Below are positions 50,470 through 64,000 of a stretch of 64,000 nucleotides of DNA, one piece after another. The stretch's first letter is position 1. Each line of letters starts with the position of its first letter. Source of the stretch: Dromaius novaehollandiae. Lineage: Eukaryota; Chordata; Aves; Casuariiformes; Dromaiidae. Location: NCBI RefSeq assembly GCF_036370855.1, contig NC_088106.1, positions 32,006,501-32,070,500 of the forward strand. The letters run 5' to 3'. The notes under the pieces were generated by a model, which saw only the letters and a list, made by a program, of their open reading frames with translations, searched no databases and was not told where the DNA came from. The position numbers and the translations under genes are program-made.

Positions 50470-53400
50470 AATCTTGTAAATGCTGTTAGGATATCATAGT
50501 ACTCTTTTTCTCAAGCAAGCACTAAAGTATTTCATAAAGGAAACAAGGCTGTCTTGGAGGCATTCAGATTCCAACACACTTCCCCTTTTGTTTTTTTCCC
50601 AGCTCTCTTGAAACCCAATTTTATTGAAAGTAGGAGATAATGGATAGTATTTTCTCTACCCCAAGTACTGATCTGAGGTAGACAGTGGTAAATTCCCTTT
50701 ATGGTTTTATTACAGTAAGACAATACAAAGTTTGGATAGAAAAATCTTCATTGTTTAGGACAAAGAATAATGAAGTCATCACAAATTGGCTCCCCGTAAG
50801 GTCCAAGACAAATCTAAAATTCTGTAGGATGGTGAAAAACCAAACGGAATTGTTGCTGTGATTTCTCTCGCACTCACAGACACATACATGGTTTTGATAT
50901 TAGCATTTTGAAGTACTACATGAAGTGGATCAATGTGTGAACTTTTTGTTTCCTTGATCATAGTGGGGTCTGGATCTAATTTTAAGTGTGGGACTGGAGA
51001 TGTAACTAGCTCTGCAGACTTAAAGGGAAACGAAGAGAACATTGAGTTGCTGATTGCGCCTCTCAGGTCTAATTAAAAGCCTTAGGAAATTCGCAGCTCT
51101 GTTGAAGAGGATGGCAGGCCTAATGCACGCACCATTTTCTCCGGAGCCATTGCAACCTTCCAGCCACGTGCTCCTCCGACAGCTGCTTTAAAGAGTTGCC
51201 TTGCAAATCGGATCCGTTCATTAATTGGGGTTTTTAAAAAAAACCCGCTTGTTCCCCCCCTCCATCCCACTGTCAGGGTTACGTTTAATGCAGCTGGGGT
51301 CTGTGGTTTGGTTTGCAAATGGTGGTGGAAAGGGACGGGCTGATGGGAGGAAGCGTAAATAGGTGATTTCTCTGGAATCAAATGCAAGCGTTAATGCATC
51401 TTCTATTTTATTACTTGATCTCCACAAATACAGAAATTTCTTCAGAAGTCTAACATGCAGCATGGGAAACTTTCATTAGCAGAAAAGCAGAATATTAACA
51501 GGCTTGGTGATGGTGCTGGCTGGGTGCAGGGCCATCAGCATCGCTGAGAGGTGGCCGCACATTTGCTTTCTATAACTGCTTTAAGCCTCTCTGCAAATTT
51601 TTGACATCAGCACTGCAATTTAAGTATAACCATTTGATGCGTAAAATACAGTGAAGCTCAGTCGTGGATTATTTGATTAATGCATCTTAGAGCCTTGCTT
51701 GGTAAGAGCGCGGTATTGTTCATCATGTTTGTAGTGCTTGGTAAGCGCAGCCTACGCGACTGACTGTCCCTGATGGAGCTAGTATTTGTCCTTCTGCTAC
51801 TAGATGTTCCAGCTGAGGAAAAAAAGAAAAGAAAACAGAAAACTGAAATAAGAGAGGTAAAAGAATCAGTAATGAGGAGCGATGCTAGAGATGTTAAACC
51901 ACATACGTTACTGCGTTATGGCTACAGCCGTCGTTCTGGGGGGACAAAACCCTAAAAACTCAAAGCTGTTGGTTCTGCCTCTGATAAGCAATTACCAGCA
52001 CAAGGTACCCAAAATCCAGAGGAAGGGTTAACAGAAGTGTCTTTCTCCTTGTTTAAGCTAATGACAATAAAAATGTGAGGTTGCTTCTTAGGTGCCAGCC
52101 TGAAGTGCCAGTCTGTGTGGGTGGCCAGCACACTCATTTAAACTCCGCTGACAAAGAAATAATCTCTTTTTTTTTAAAAGCACACTGTGGAAGCTCAGAT
52201 GTTTTTCGGCAGCAACCACTGGCTACATGGTTGGAAAAGGAGACCGGTGTCCTGACTTCTCGAAGGCACTCTGTGTCTTCGTGTTTCCGTCTGACTGCTA
52301 CCCCGAGCGTTGCACTGTGCGTGGGGAAGGTTTTGCTCTAAATGCAGACCTCCTTCGAAGGTGGTGAGTGACTCCACAGAGCAAGGGTGACTTTACCAAG
52401 CGGCTGAAGGAGATCTGGGATTATGGCCCTGTGATAATGGTGTCGCAGTTGCAGCGCAGGTCTGGGTTGATCTGATTAGCGGTGATGAACTGGAATCCCA
52501 GGACCAAAGCCCATGCAATGCTGGTGAGCTGGTGGGGACTGTTTCCTCCTATGGGCAGGGTCACCGATACCAAATATGAAGGTTTCAGATTGGATTTAGA
52601 AGGGCAAAAAACCAGGTGAACATATGTAGATGAATTTAAATCTAAACTCCTTTCTCTTTAGCACTGAAACTAGAGCTCAAGCTTATTTTTCGGCCTGTCT
52701 CACTTTCTACATTTGTGGGTGAGATCACGTTACAAATCACTGTAGAAAAACCAAGGGAAACTGGAAAACTAAAATGATGGAAGACATCAGTTGAATATGA
52801 GATTTTTAAGGAATCGGCGTGCTGTGCAGCTGGCTCAGAACGCTCCCACAATGTTTTTCGTGGCTTTGCCGTGGCTCACTTGGCACTTCATAAGGGGGTG
52901 GGCGCTGAAAGGATAGGTGGTTTGGTAGAAGTATAGAGGCTACCAAAGAGCAGGTGGAGAGAAACAGTAGGATCTAATTATAGTTGCCTTGTGTTTTACA
53001 TCCAGAAGTGCAAGTGTCTGGCTGCTGGCTGGCCTTGGTGCTGCCTGTTCTGTTCCTCAGACCCTCCTTGCACGGTGTGGGGTCTTCTTTAGCGGTGGCA
53101 GGATGTTTCTGTCTCTACACCCATCAAGTTGTTTCTGTCCCATGGCGCAGGATAGGGACTATGCCACCAGCTGTGAGCTTGTCCTGGGACTGTGCTCCCG
53201 TGCTTTGGTGGGCAAATCCAAATCCCTGACCACTGGAGGGATTGAGCCAGTGATGAGAAACCAAGGCCAGCTGGACCCTTGCAGAGCCGTTTCTACTGCT
53301 TCCCATGCATTCCCTGAGATTCCTCTGAAGCTTTCCGAGATGGATCGGATGTACCAGGCACTGGACCTTTGCTGACAGAAGTAGCACAGCCTGGGTTTCC

Positions 53401-56400
53401 TTCCCTGCTCCGTTTCCCGTTCTGCTCCTCTCCCTTTGCAATTTGCAATGTGCTGGGGGTGTTGAGGGAAGTGCTGGGAGCTGAAGTGTATCACAGTGAA
53501 CCTTCTGCAGGTACCGGGAATGAAAGCGTAGTCCCAGCTCTAGTCATGCAGCTCCTGTTTGAAACAAAATCCCAGGCTGCTGCTGGCCTGGATGCGCCGT
53601 AGTCTTACAGTGCCGTGGAAGCAGGGCTAGAGGGGCAGCGTCTGGGGAGGGAACGGGGAAGCCGAGAACCGTACAAGAACCAAGTTAATAAATGGAAAAA
53701 GTGAATCTAGGTGTCGAAGAGAGAATGAAAGAAGAGAGTAAATAAATGGAAAAATGCAGAAACATACAGTTCTGAGTTTATCTGTTTTCTCACACTGTCG
53801 CCAACTTGCTATTGGAGAGCTAATTGTAACTTACAGCTAGGTATTTTTCCATAAACTGCATGCTTGTAGTTACAGATATTTTCTTTTAATTCCTACCAGC
53901 CCGCTGTAAAACAGGTTGGGTGAAATGTGACTGCTGCCTTTGTCACGGGATCTTGTGTCGGGGTTTGTGTACGTGCTAAAATTAGACCGAGGCACCCCCC
54001 CAGGCTCCCAGCTTCTGCTCAGAGAAAGCTGAGGGAGCGGGAGGAAGGGGAGCGAGGAGCAAGGAAAAAGAACATAAAGGGCTTTTCTGCCCCAAAGTCC
54101 TCCTGTGCAGCTCTGGAAGTTGTATTAAATTACATATTTGAGGAGCTTGGCCTTGAGCTCTGCAGGTGACTGTAATCCCAGTGCCATTCCCTTGTCTTAC
54201 GTGGAGCACGTGTGGTTCCTCCTGCTGCTGAAGGGGTGTGTGTCCCCTGTCCCAACCCCAGGAAGGGTGGTCTGGCCCTGGACAATGTGTCCAATGTTTG
54301 ATCTGTCTTCAGGTTTTCTGCAGTGGTGACCAAGCAGGTACAACTTCATTTTCAGTGCTGAGTAATGAGCTGTTGGGAGAACTTACCAGGGTAGCAGTGG
54401 TGGAGGGAAAGCCTTAAATGAGATTTTGGCTAGCTTTTTAGAAGGTGTACTCTAGCTCAGATGGATACCGTAAGTGGGAATTCCTGGCTGAGCATCTCTG
54501 GCTTGTTTAGTGAAAGAGTTCAGGCTAGATTAGGGGTCCCCAACGTTCAGATTATTCCAGTTTCTCCTCTTGGAGGAAAGAAATGTTGCACTACATGGAG
54601 GTCTCCTTCTGTTTCCCATATCCCTCTGATCCTGCTCGCCAATTGGTAGTAACATGTGGCTGTCTTTACCGTGGCTGCACCTCTGGTGAAAGCAGAGCCA
54701 TCCTTGCTCGGCGTGAGCTGGGGAGAGTGCTGGGACGAGCAAGCCGTCACAGGGAGGATGTGCTGAGGGTTGTGCCTGGTCGGAACAGGCGCAGACTGAT
54801 CGCGTCTGGCCCACGTTCAGCGGCAGGAAGAGCATAGTCTGTAACCTGTGCAATTCCTTGTGCGAGCCAAATAGCGGTCCAGAAGGGATTCCTGAAAGGC
54901 CGGAAGGCTTTGGTGAGCATGTCCATAGTTCCCGACAACAAGAGGAAAATTCGGTGCTTGGATAATGCATTTGAATTTGCTGTGGAGGGGGCGGGGGAAT
55001 GCAGTCCTTGTTTGTGGCAGGTCCTGGCATGGAGGCATGGCCTTGTTCGTGTCCTGTTAATAAATGTAGTTACTTGGGACCTTGCTGTGGCTGTAGGGAT
55101 GTGCTGGGGCAGGAGAGGGCTGTAGCCACGCAAGAGAGATGTAGTCCTTTAAAAAGCTCTAACGCAGAGCTTCAAGCTGGACTTCATAGAAAGGGGGAAG
55201 CATCAATGCAGAGCTGTGCTGAGCTGTGCCCAGGCAATGGACTTGTTCTGCCCTGCATTTATATTTCCCTGTCCAGATACCTTAGAGCATCATGCAGTTT
55301 GACGAATGTGATCTGTCAGGATCAGGCTAGCCACGCGGCTTTGTGAGCCGGTTTTCTGTGGTTGCTCTCAGCAGCGTCCTGCTGTGCTGTTTGTTGAGGG
55401 AGCTCCTGGGTGCTCTGCAAGGTGGGCAGGCTGCATGGAGCAATAATGTGCCCACTTCCAAAGACCAGAAATGCCCTTAGATCTTCCTTTACAGGGTCAA
55501 AGAGCAGATTTCCAGCTAGAAAATGCCACGGGAGGCACAGGGGAGCCTGCCTTGCGTGGATGCTTGTGCAGCTCTGTGTGGCAGCTTCCTCGTGGTGAGG
55601 GGGTGGAAGGCTCTGAAGGTCCCCAGTAACCTCCCTGCTGCCTTGCTTGGCTTTGAAGGAAGGGATGAAGCTTTATGAACATGCCTCCAGCTGCTGATCC
55701 CCTGGGCATGTGTAGCAGACCTGGGGCTGGGTTTCTGTGGACTTGGAGAGGAGGGAAGCATTCAGCAAGGGCTTGGCAAGCTGCAGAAATTGCGCGGTCT
55801 TCCAGGGAGGACTGTTACTTCGGAACAGGGTAAAACTCAGCATCTTTCAGAGGAGGGGTGTTTACAGCTGTCTTCAATTTGAAGGCAGAGTTTGCTGATG
55901 GAAGTTCTGAGTTTGTCCCGGGTGATGCATCCACTTCACCATCACGTGCAGTGCTTCCTCTGATTCTGAGGCGAGCTGAAATTATAACGTCTTTGCAAAT
56001 GCTGTTTCTTTCCCCCAGGCATGTTTTCATTTCCATGGCCTCACACCAGCTTTAAAAAACACTGATGAAAAGCTAGAGCAGAGGGGATCCACATTCTCCA
56101 CGATGCCCACAAGCTCTTCTTTCTTTCCCTGTCTTTCTCCTCTATTGGAGATGCTGCAGATGAAGGTGGGTCCCCAACGGCTCTTGCAGATGAGGAATTA
56201 AACTGCCGTCGCATACAACAGCGTTTGTTGGCAGGGTTTCTGTGGAGGAGGCTCCTCAGCTCACCTCATCGTGGTCAGCCGGCACTGAGGTGCACCCCTG
56301 GCCTCCCTGCCCTGCCGTTGGGCTGGTAGGTGTCCAACCCTCCGTCTCCATGGAGGTCTCCTTTGGGCACAGGTGGTGGACCTCTCCCAAGGAAACACTT

Positions 56401-58059
56401 CGGCTGTGCTGAGCCAAGATGGACTCTCGCAGGCCTCTCTTGTCACTGAGGGGGTTGAGACAGGGCTGAGGGTCCCACGTCTTCTGCCTCCTCCCCACTG
56501 CTTGCCCTTGCCCTGGAGACACACTTTGCCTGGAGAAGGCAAGAGACCTCACAGTGCTCCAGCCTGGTTATGGGGCCAGGGCCTGGGCTGCTACCGCTTC
56601 TCCCCAGCATTTCTGCATCATGGCATCTCTGCGCTGCTTCCAGCCCGCTTAGCCACTGATACCAAGTGAATCCTTGAATCCCCCATGCCAGGCTGCATCT
56701 GCGCTGCACGGGGCATCTGCTCTATTGGCTGCTGGCACTCTCCCACCATTGGAGTGGTGACTGAAAGATAATTTATGGCAAGAAGCTGTCTGTTCGGTTG
56801 CTCCCCGTGAGTAGTGTGATGCTCAGTGGCTTGCCATTAGCGGTGGTGGGGAACGGGCGTTTCCCTGCCATGAGCTGTCATGAGAGGTAAGCGTGTGCTG
56901 AAAACAGTTTGCTGCAAGGTCTCCTCACCCCCCCGCTCACTGAGCAGGGACAGAGGAGAAAGCCGGTGGTACGAACGCTTTGCCTGCTGGCCACTCGCTG
57001 GGGACACCGCAGAGGTCGGCAGGCTCCAGCAAGGCCCATGGTGCTGGGCTTGCATGACCCAAATGCCGGTGGAGGTTTTGGTGGCCCTTGGGGCTGACCT
57101 TGCTTGGTGCCTTGACCGAAAGCTGGTGGGTGAGTTGCAGTGCTAGGAGTGAAGGGCAGAGCCTGCTGCACTGGAGCTGCTCAGGGCTGACCGTGCCCGC
57201 CTCAGGCGCTGTGCGTCCAACATGGCCCGCAGCACCCTCTTTCCCGGCACCGCTGCCGGGGAGAGCTGAGCTGCTCAGGACTGTTTCGGCAAAGCTGCCC
57301 CTCCCCAAAATGTGCCGTTCCAGCAGGCTCAGCCTGTTCTGCGGAGAAAATCTTTCTTCAGTAGCAGCCTCAGCAGCTCTCATGCAGGAAACGGGCTGAG
57401 GGAGCCTGCTCTGATTTGGTGTCTGGCCTGAAAGCTCTGTTCTGGGTTGCCTATGAACAAGTGTGAGTGCAAAGCTCGTTTCCCCTTCCCAGCCAAATAA
57501 CGAAAGGTGGTGAGTGGTCCCAGAGCAGGCTCGTTGTCCTCCTGTCAATCTTCGGCATGGCTTTGCTTCACTGCCCCATTCCTCCCTTCTTGCCCCCGAC
57601 CTGGTGGGAGCTGTGCCTGCTCCGCACTGCGGAAGGGCTGGCGGGAGCAGCTGTCAGAGCCCTTCCTAGTGCTGATCTCTGCTTCCCAGCTCCAGCTGCG
57701 CACCCGGAGGTGGTTCAGGGAAGCTGGGGAGGAAGAAGAGGCACCATGATGCAGTTGAGCTTTTCAGGGCAGGCAGAAGAGACTGGTGCATTTGGAGCCA
57801 GGGGTTATTTTGGTTCCTGTTCCTGAAGTTGCACTGCGTGTTGTCCTGCAGTGTCACAGCCCCCCAGCACTGCTGGTAGAGGGGCCTCGGGGGGCTCCCG
57901 GCCAGCCACTCCCACAGGGCAGGACTGTCCCCAGTGCCAGCTCACGGCAGCCCTGCCTTTGCAGGGACTTTGTGAGTCCCCAAAAGCCACAGCGAGGGAG
58001 ATCACCCTCTCTGGGGACCTGTCCCGGGGCTGCACCACCCTCCTGGGGAAGGAGCTGCT

Positions 58060-58305
58060 CCTCACACCCAGCCTCGGCCTCCCAAGCCCCAACCTTTTGC
58101 CTCTGCTTTGCCGGTCAAAGCGGCCCAGGAACTGTCTTCTCATGAGGACCCTGAGCCCTGACCCTGGCTCGTCTCAGCAGCCCTCTGCAGCCCGTCTCCA
58201 ATTTCTGCAGCTCCTTCCTGCAGCTGGGGCCCGAAACTGGATCCGGGATCCAGGTGTGGCATCCCCAGCGCTGAGCACAGGGGAGAACAGCTGCATTGCT
58301 GGGTG
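58060..58305 (-). mobile_element. Diverged CR1 LINE fragment in IGF2BP2 intron 2
   Basis: The + strand shares a phrase order with the fragment at 30.55-30.69 kb: 'tcagcagccctctgcagccc', 'atccaggtgtggcatcccca', 'gagcacaggggagaac'. Same orientation and same CR1 region, so the same subfamily is likely. No intact ORF. Confidence 0.6.
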
Positions 58306-61300
58306 ATTCTCCAGGGCTTTGAAGTGCTTTGCTGCGGGGTGGTGCGTGTGGTGCAGCAAGTGCTGGGAAGGAGGTCGGTGTGCGTGTTGCGTGTGCTTTG
58401 GTGCCCACGGGGTCCTTGGCTCCCCGCGCGTCCCATTCCCATATGCACTGGAGCAGTGGCCGGGCGGTCGGGGAGACCGTTGTTTTTGCACTGCAATAAA
58501 AGGGGGCCAGGACAAACGTCTTTGTGGGATGTCGGGCTTCTTGGAAAGCTGGGAGCTGCGGGTTGGCTTGCTGTGACTATGGCTGTTTTTCAGAGGGAAT
58601 CCTTACTCATAGAGCAACGCAATCTGGGATGTGTGGCACAGATAGCCAGATAATGTTTGGTCATGAGCTAGTTGCTTGTTTCCTTTCTATTTATAGGTCT
58701 GGCAGCCAGCGGGAAACTCAAGCTAGAGGCAGGCTTTTTTAGCATTGCTCCTGACGCCATGTGGCAAAGGGATCGTTTCTGGCGTTTGGGTTCGTTTCAC
58801 TCGGATTAGCTGATGGAGCTGCCTCGAAATACCTCGCCCCTAAGGCTGCGTAGAGGCTGCCCTTCGTTCGGCCCTCTTCTTCCTTGCGGTCCCTGGGCAA
58901 GGGCAGGCAGCACCCCTCTGCAGCCAGCCGCTCGCCCCGTTTGCAGATGGCCAGGTGCAAACTGGAGCCGTCACTGCTGAGTCAGAGGGGAAGCGGAAGC
59001 TTTGGCAGTGCCGCAGTGAAGTACTTGGGAGCTTGGGAGAAGAATCGCGTGTTGTTCTCAGCTGCCCTGCGTGATGCCAGCGGGGTGGGCACCGCAAAGC
59101 TGGGGAGCACGGAGAAGGAAAGGCGGCGTGCTGCGTCGAGTCCTTCTGCCTGGAGCACGTCTTGAGTCTGGGCCCTGCACGCTCTGATAAACCTCCCAGC
59201 GGCAGGTCTGCATGTCGAGGGGCCGTTGGGGCAGTTCTGCAGCCGAGCAGAGTTGCCACCTGTGTGGTCCTGCAGCAGATGGCCCTCTTGGCAAGGCGAA
59301 AAGATGCTCGGCTCGGCTCTGCTCCAGCATTGCGCCTTGCACCGACTCGGCTTAGTGCTAGCAGATGGCCCCAGCACAACTGGCATCTCACTTGCAGGCT
59401 GTTGTGTTGGTACTCCTGGGATGGAGAGTAAGACCTGGGGAAAGAGCAACGGGAGCTTTCAGGGAGGGAAAAGGGGAGTCAGTGAGGATCCTGCCACAGT
59501 CTTATGGCCAAGACGTCACAGCCAGCCCACTTGTGCTTCTCCCAGGTGCCTGCAAGCACCTACAGCACCACTGCTGTGGACCCCTGTGGATCTGTTTGAT
59601 GCTTGTGGCCAGTAGATCGCTGCCTGCAGAAGTTTACCCATCCCCTCTCAACCCAAGGTTAGATACTGAGTCGGTGGTGATGCTTGGATCAGACTGCCCA
59701 TCAAAATGCTCAGTAGATCACAGTGACAGGTTTGTGCAGGGCAGTAGCCCTCTGCCTACAGAGTCACTGCAGCCAACTGTGTGCCTTTCTCTTCCTTCTC
59801 CTCTTTTTGCATGTATTTCCCTCTTTGTCCTTCTTCATTGTGGTCCAGAGAAAATTGGTGGAGTTCTTTGAGTAACGTTTGCCTGGGACACCTGCAGTCA
59901 GCAAGATCGCCACAAACAGCAACTTTGTACGTAGCTGCTCGTCTCAGAGAGCCTGCATGCGCTTGGGGGCAGGGGCAAAGCCGGGGGGGGAAAGGGGGAG
60001 CTTAGCAAGCACTTCCCACTGCTGACCCACACAGTCTCGGCAGCAAACGTGCTGAGCCTTCCCAGCTCCTTGTGAGACAACAGCATCTAGAGGTCACTGA
60101 TGCCTTTGAAAAATCAAGCCCCTGCTCTTTTGTTCTTACCAAATGAAACTGTTATAACTGTGTTTTCTGCGTGTTTTTTTTGTCTCTCAGCTCTTTCTCA
60201 TGAGTTTTGCGGGAAGCTGGGGTGGAAAATGCACTGCGTGGCAGGAGCTAAATTGCAGTTGAGCAGCATGGTCAGAGCTGGGGAAATGCAAAATTAGCAA
60301 GGTCGCTTTCTGTCGGTGAGCGAGACGGGTTGTGCTTGCAGTCATAAAAGACAGTGGTTCTCCGCGATAGGCGGAGGGGAGAGAGGCCTCAGCTGCCATC
60401 CGCAGCTAATCCATGCTGTAACGTGGGTTGTGCTGGTTTTCTCATGTAGCGTCGTTAACCGAGGCCAGAGCCTAAGGCTGAGTCAGTTGGTGGAATTTAC
60501 CCTCTTTACCTCGCTAGGTTTCAGTCCCTGCTGAGCTGAGGCATGGAGTGAAGGGACTTTGCTGCTCATTTCTCAGCACCAGTGAAGATCACGAGGCTGC
60601 AGGAGCTGGAAATTGCAGCGTTCGCTGCCGGCCAAGGGGGTCAGCACACCCCCCAGGGCAGGAAGCGTGGGCTCTGCTCTCCATCCTGCAGCATCCAGGC
60701 TCTTTCACGAGACCTGCTCTGCCAAATCAGCCACCAAGGACAATTTCAGGTTTTCATTCTTCTGTGTCCTGTTTACCAAAGTGCGTGTTTTTGCTCTGCG
60801 CACACCAGCGACAAATTGGCTGCATATCTGGACTCCTGTACAGACACAATACAGATATTTGAGTCTGACACCAGCTGTGGGTGGTATCAGAGCTCCTAGG
60901 TGGTTTTCTTTTGGGAAAATTTTGAGCCGCACTAACCTGTCCTTTCCAACTGAGCTGGCAGATCTGGCTGTGATCTCTTGCTTCAGGGCTGCCACCACTG
61001 AGCAGGTCCACTTTAAATATCCATTTTGCTGCTGTTCTAGCAGAAGCCCTGGCAGTCAGGTTGCCGTTTTCAGTGCAAGGCTGTAGGCAAATCTGAAAAC
61101 CTTAGCTTCATGTTCTTACCTTATTTAAGGATGTTCCTCCTGGAAGCAGAGAGGATGATAGAAACAAAAAGAGAGAGGGAAAGAAAAAAACTATTTTCCA
61201 TGGTCCAACCTATGGTGTTATGCAGGTGCCCAGCATGCATGTCTCCAAGCACTGGAAGTCTCAGTGGGAGGAAGACAGTGTTCAGTGACGCTTTGAATTG

Positions 61301-64000
61301 CAGCTGGGTGATGGCATCTTGGGATAAGGTAACTGCAGGTGTCACTAGTTCCGTTTCAATCCTAGAAGGCGTCTGGTGGTAGAAATAACTAGTCAGCATA
61401 TATCCAGCAGAGCAGCAGCTCTCTCAGTCAGCTGTGAGAGGCCAACCCTTGGATTTTGTCAGATTTTCAGACCTGAAAAGGGCTTTTTCCTGGCAGGCTT
61501 TCAAATGCTGATGGCTTGAGAATCCCTGGCACTCAGATTTGTATGTGCTTGTGCAAGTTGGCCTCACTTTATGCAGCCATGGTCCGGTCAGCTCCAAGAA
61601 ACCTGGGAGTCCTTGACCTGGCATGTGCCCGGAGGACATGCTCAAGCTGAGCTGGGGATGTACCCATAGTTCTTGATGTTGTGGGCACCTGGCTCCTGGC
61701 TCCTCGCTGGACTTTCAGGGCAGCTCAGTATATAACTGTTCAATCCTGCTGTGTCTGTGCACGAGTCTGGTTGCCACTGGTGCCCTGCTGCTGGTGGCTG
61801 CTGTGCCTAGTGCAGTGGTAAAGAGAAACCCAGGCGCTCTGCACCACAGGGCAGCACCCAGCGACCCTGCCGCGGGACGTCCAGTGATGCTGCTCGGCAT
61901 GTCTGAACACATAGTGTGTCCCCGAGCACTGCCACAGGCCCTCAGGAGGAACATGCATCTTTTAAAGCTCCCAGGGACTCTCCAAACCTGCAATACCTCT
62001 TTTTTGATACGCCCTGTGTTTGATGCCAGTCATCCTGTCGCTTTGGGTCTGGTGCGTGAGTTGCGAGCTCAGTCTCAGCAGGAACAGCCACAGGAGTAGC
62101 CCATCCTTTCTCTCTTAGAGCTGGGCTGAGATGGAGTAGATCCCCCAGCTACAGTTTTGAGTGTTGGATTATTTCTGCATGTTGCTTTTCTTCCCATTTT
62201 TAGCTTGATTGGGACACCCTATCTGATTAAAAAAAAACCCAAAACTCAGCAGTTTGTACCTATGAGTGGATGGAAAAGGGGGCTGGCAGGGAGTGGGAGC
62301 AGTTGATAAGCAGAGGATAAGGGAAGGGATGTCACTTCACGGGGGAGATTTTCCAGCCTTCCCTCCTAGCCACTTCTCCTGTAGCCGTGATGGGGCTAGT
62401 GGTGTTGCCCAGTGCTTGGGTCCATGTGCCCCAGGGCACTACTGCTGTCCTGCTCTACTTGAACATGTGTGCTCTGTCATTTCAGGGCCTGGGCAGCCAG
62501 CTGGCTCTGCTGAGGTGCAATAGAAAGGTCGATGCTCGTTAGCCAGAGTCACCCTCTCACCATGTGCATGGGCAGCTGATAATCTCAAATCTCCCCAGTC
62601 ACGGCTGAGGCTCCCTGGCATTGTTCCAGCAGGGCCCTTTCCCTGGGGTGGAGAGAACCTGTCAGGGCTCTGTGCGCCCGTAACACCCGTGTTTGGGTGT
62701 TAGGGGTGTACCCTAACCCTAAGCTGGGACAACCTCTGCCCCCAGTGAATTTCATATTCCCTGGCTTGTTCTGTGACCTTCCCATGCCAGCGGCAAGACA
62801 GGGAGATGGCGGTTGTGCCCTGAGGTCTTAGGGGCATTGCTGTAGCAGCCCAGTTGCTGGTAGCCAGCCTGGCAGCCGTTCTGCGGTGTGAGCCAGGAAG
62901 GTACCAGCCCTTTGGAAGTGCCACGGCCAGCTGAGGGGAGTGCGGGTCCTTCCTTCCCGGCGGTTAGAGGGTGTCTGCATTACAGGCTTCCTGTCCTTCC
63001 CCACTGGTCTTGTTCCTGGTGTATTTGGCGTGCGGGAAGCAGGAGTTCCCCTTCACAGAGATGCCCTGCCGCAGAGACCCAAGACGCCAGCTGTTTGCCT
63101 TTCCAGTGGCTTTGGGAGTGGTCTCCTGCTCCTGTAGCAAGATGGCACATGGGGGGACTGAGGGGGTGACAGCTGCCCCGTTTTGCGTAGCCGGCTGGCA
63201 GGCTCAGATCAGTGAGGGGGAACCCTCTCTTGTGGCCGAGATACAGAAGATGGAAGTGGGGGGGCATCGTGAGGAGCTGCCTGCTCCCCGGTGGGGCCAC
63301 CAGCTTTGCCAGGATGCAGAGCAGATGCCTGGGCCCTGGACTGGGGCTCGGGGTGCAGCAGGTGTTGTCAGGCTTGTTCGATTAGCTCGGTCCAGCTTGC
63401 CTTGGTGGCGGATATTGGTGCAAATGCAGAGAGCACCTCAGCATGGGAGTTTGCCACTTCCTTTGTAAGAAAATACGGACACAGTGGGGCCATGCAGAAT
63501 AATACATGCTGTCTTCATCCATAGCTCAGGGCCTTGACCTGATCAGGGCTGCTTTGACTTCTCAGCCAGAAGTGTGTTTTAAGAACAGCACCCAGCTATT
63601 TAGGCCAAGCTTGGGCCTGGTCAAAGTCATGCTGATACAGTTCTCTTCCCAAAATGGAGCTCACGTACAAAAACACAAGTGATCATTTTAGTTAGCAGTT
63701 GCGTGCATCAGGCACAGAACACGTGGGTCGCATTCACAAACCGGAGCACACTGATCAGGATGCCTACAGAGGTGATTTGTAGTCACAAATACAGCTTTGC
63801 AAGATCTGCCCTGCAGATCGCAGGGCAAGAGAGGCAGTGCCAGTGTAATACTCTGCTGGTGTTTTAGTACAGGGATAGTTGATGGCATACCAGTATTTTA
63901 CCTTTGATGTCAGGATAGGCTACGGGCAACCCACAGGAGATCAGTCCACCCCCCTTTCCATGAGGATGCTCGCCCGTGCTCCAGAGTAAGCTTTCGATTT

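Larger units (their letters stand above)
38967..64000 (+). other. IGF2BP2 intron 2 (5' 25 kb)
   Basis: No exon 3 sequence (expected to encode the RKIQIRNIPP segment of RRM2) was found, so the intron continues past the window. The mammalian intron 2 is also very long and carries the common human type 2 diabetes association. After 39,780 composition is mixed. It contains GC-rich zones at 42.6-42.8, 43.3-43.95 and 46.0-47.7 kb, microsatellites at 50.3-50.5 kb and one CR1 fragment. Most ORFs are chance. Confidence 0.85.

Noticed and set aside
62700..62725. Telomere-like CCCTAACCCTAA
   Set aside because: Only two units, too short to mean an interstitial telomeric array.
38967..64000. Search for IGF2BP2 exon 3 in the window
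   Set aside because: No sequence encoding the RKIQIRNIPP segment next to an acceptor was found, so exon 3 lies beyond the window.

Overview
The window looks like vertebrate, most likely avian, nuclear DNA. Genes are split by GT-AG introns, and there are several antisense CR1-type LINE remnants; one ends in the tandem-octamer tail typical of bird and reptile CR1. The second gene begins in an extremely GC-rich CpG island. I cannot name the species. No bacterial-type features, CRISPR arrays or intact mobile elements were seen.

Left part (1 to about 20,690, + strand): most of TRA2B (transformer-2 beta), an SR-like splicing regulator. Exon 1, expected to hold the start codon and about 12 residues, lies upstream of the window. 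The remaining eight coding exons all have consensus splice sites and keep one continuous frame, giving 277 residues in the window and about 289 in total. A 278-nt GAA-rich, stop-containing cassette (the autoregulatory 'poison' exon) lies before the first visible coding exon. A conserved-looking 3' UTR with overlapping AATAAA signals follows the stop codon.

Middle (about 20,700 to 36,300): an intergenic stretch with decayed CR1 elements, a coding-like but frame-broken antisense block (23.4-24.9 kb), a small minus-strand ORF followed by a poly(A) signal (27.2-27.8 kb), and otherwise nothing recognisable.

Right part (about 36,360 to 64,000, + strand): the promoter CpG island and first two coding exons of IGF2BP2 (IMP2), then about 25 kb of its intron 2, which continues past the window. 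Exons 1 and 2 encode RRM1. Intron 1 is only 944 bp and almost pure G+C, but holds a sharp AT-rich island, a plausible counterpart of the HMGA2-responsive element described in mammals. Intron 2 contains a second GC-rich zone at 46-47.7 kb, which ends in a TATA-like box followed by a strong splice donor: a candidate alternative first exon.

The head-to-tail TRA2B-IGF2BP2 pair matches human 3q27 and parallels TRA2A-IGF2BP3 on human 7p15. Both genes encode RNA-binding proteins, but they act at different steps: nuclear exon choice for TRA2B, and cytoplasmic mRNA stability, transport and translation for IGF2BP2. The strongest points for follow-up are regulatory (poison exon, intron 1 AT island, internal promoter candidate). 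I found no convincing wholly new system.
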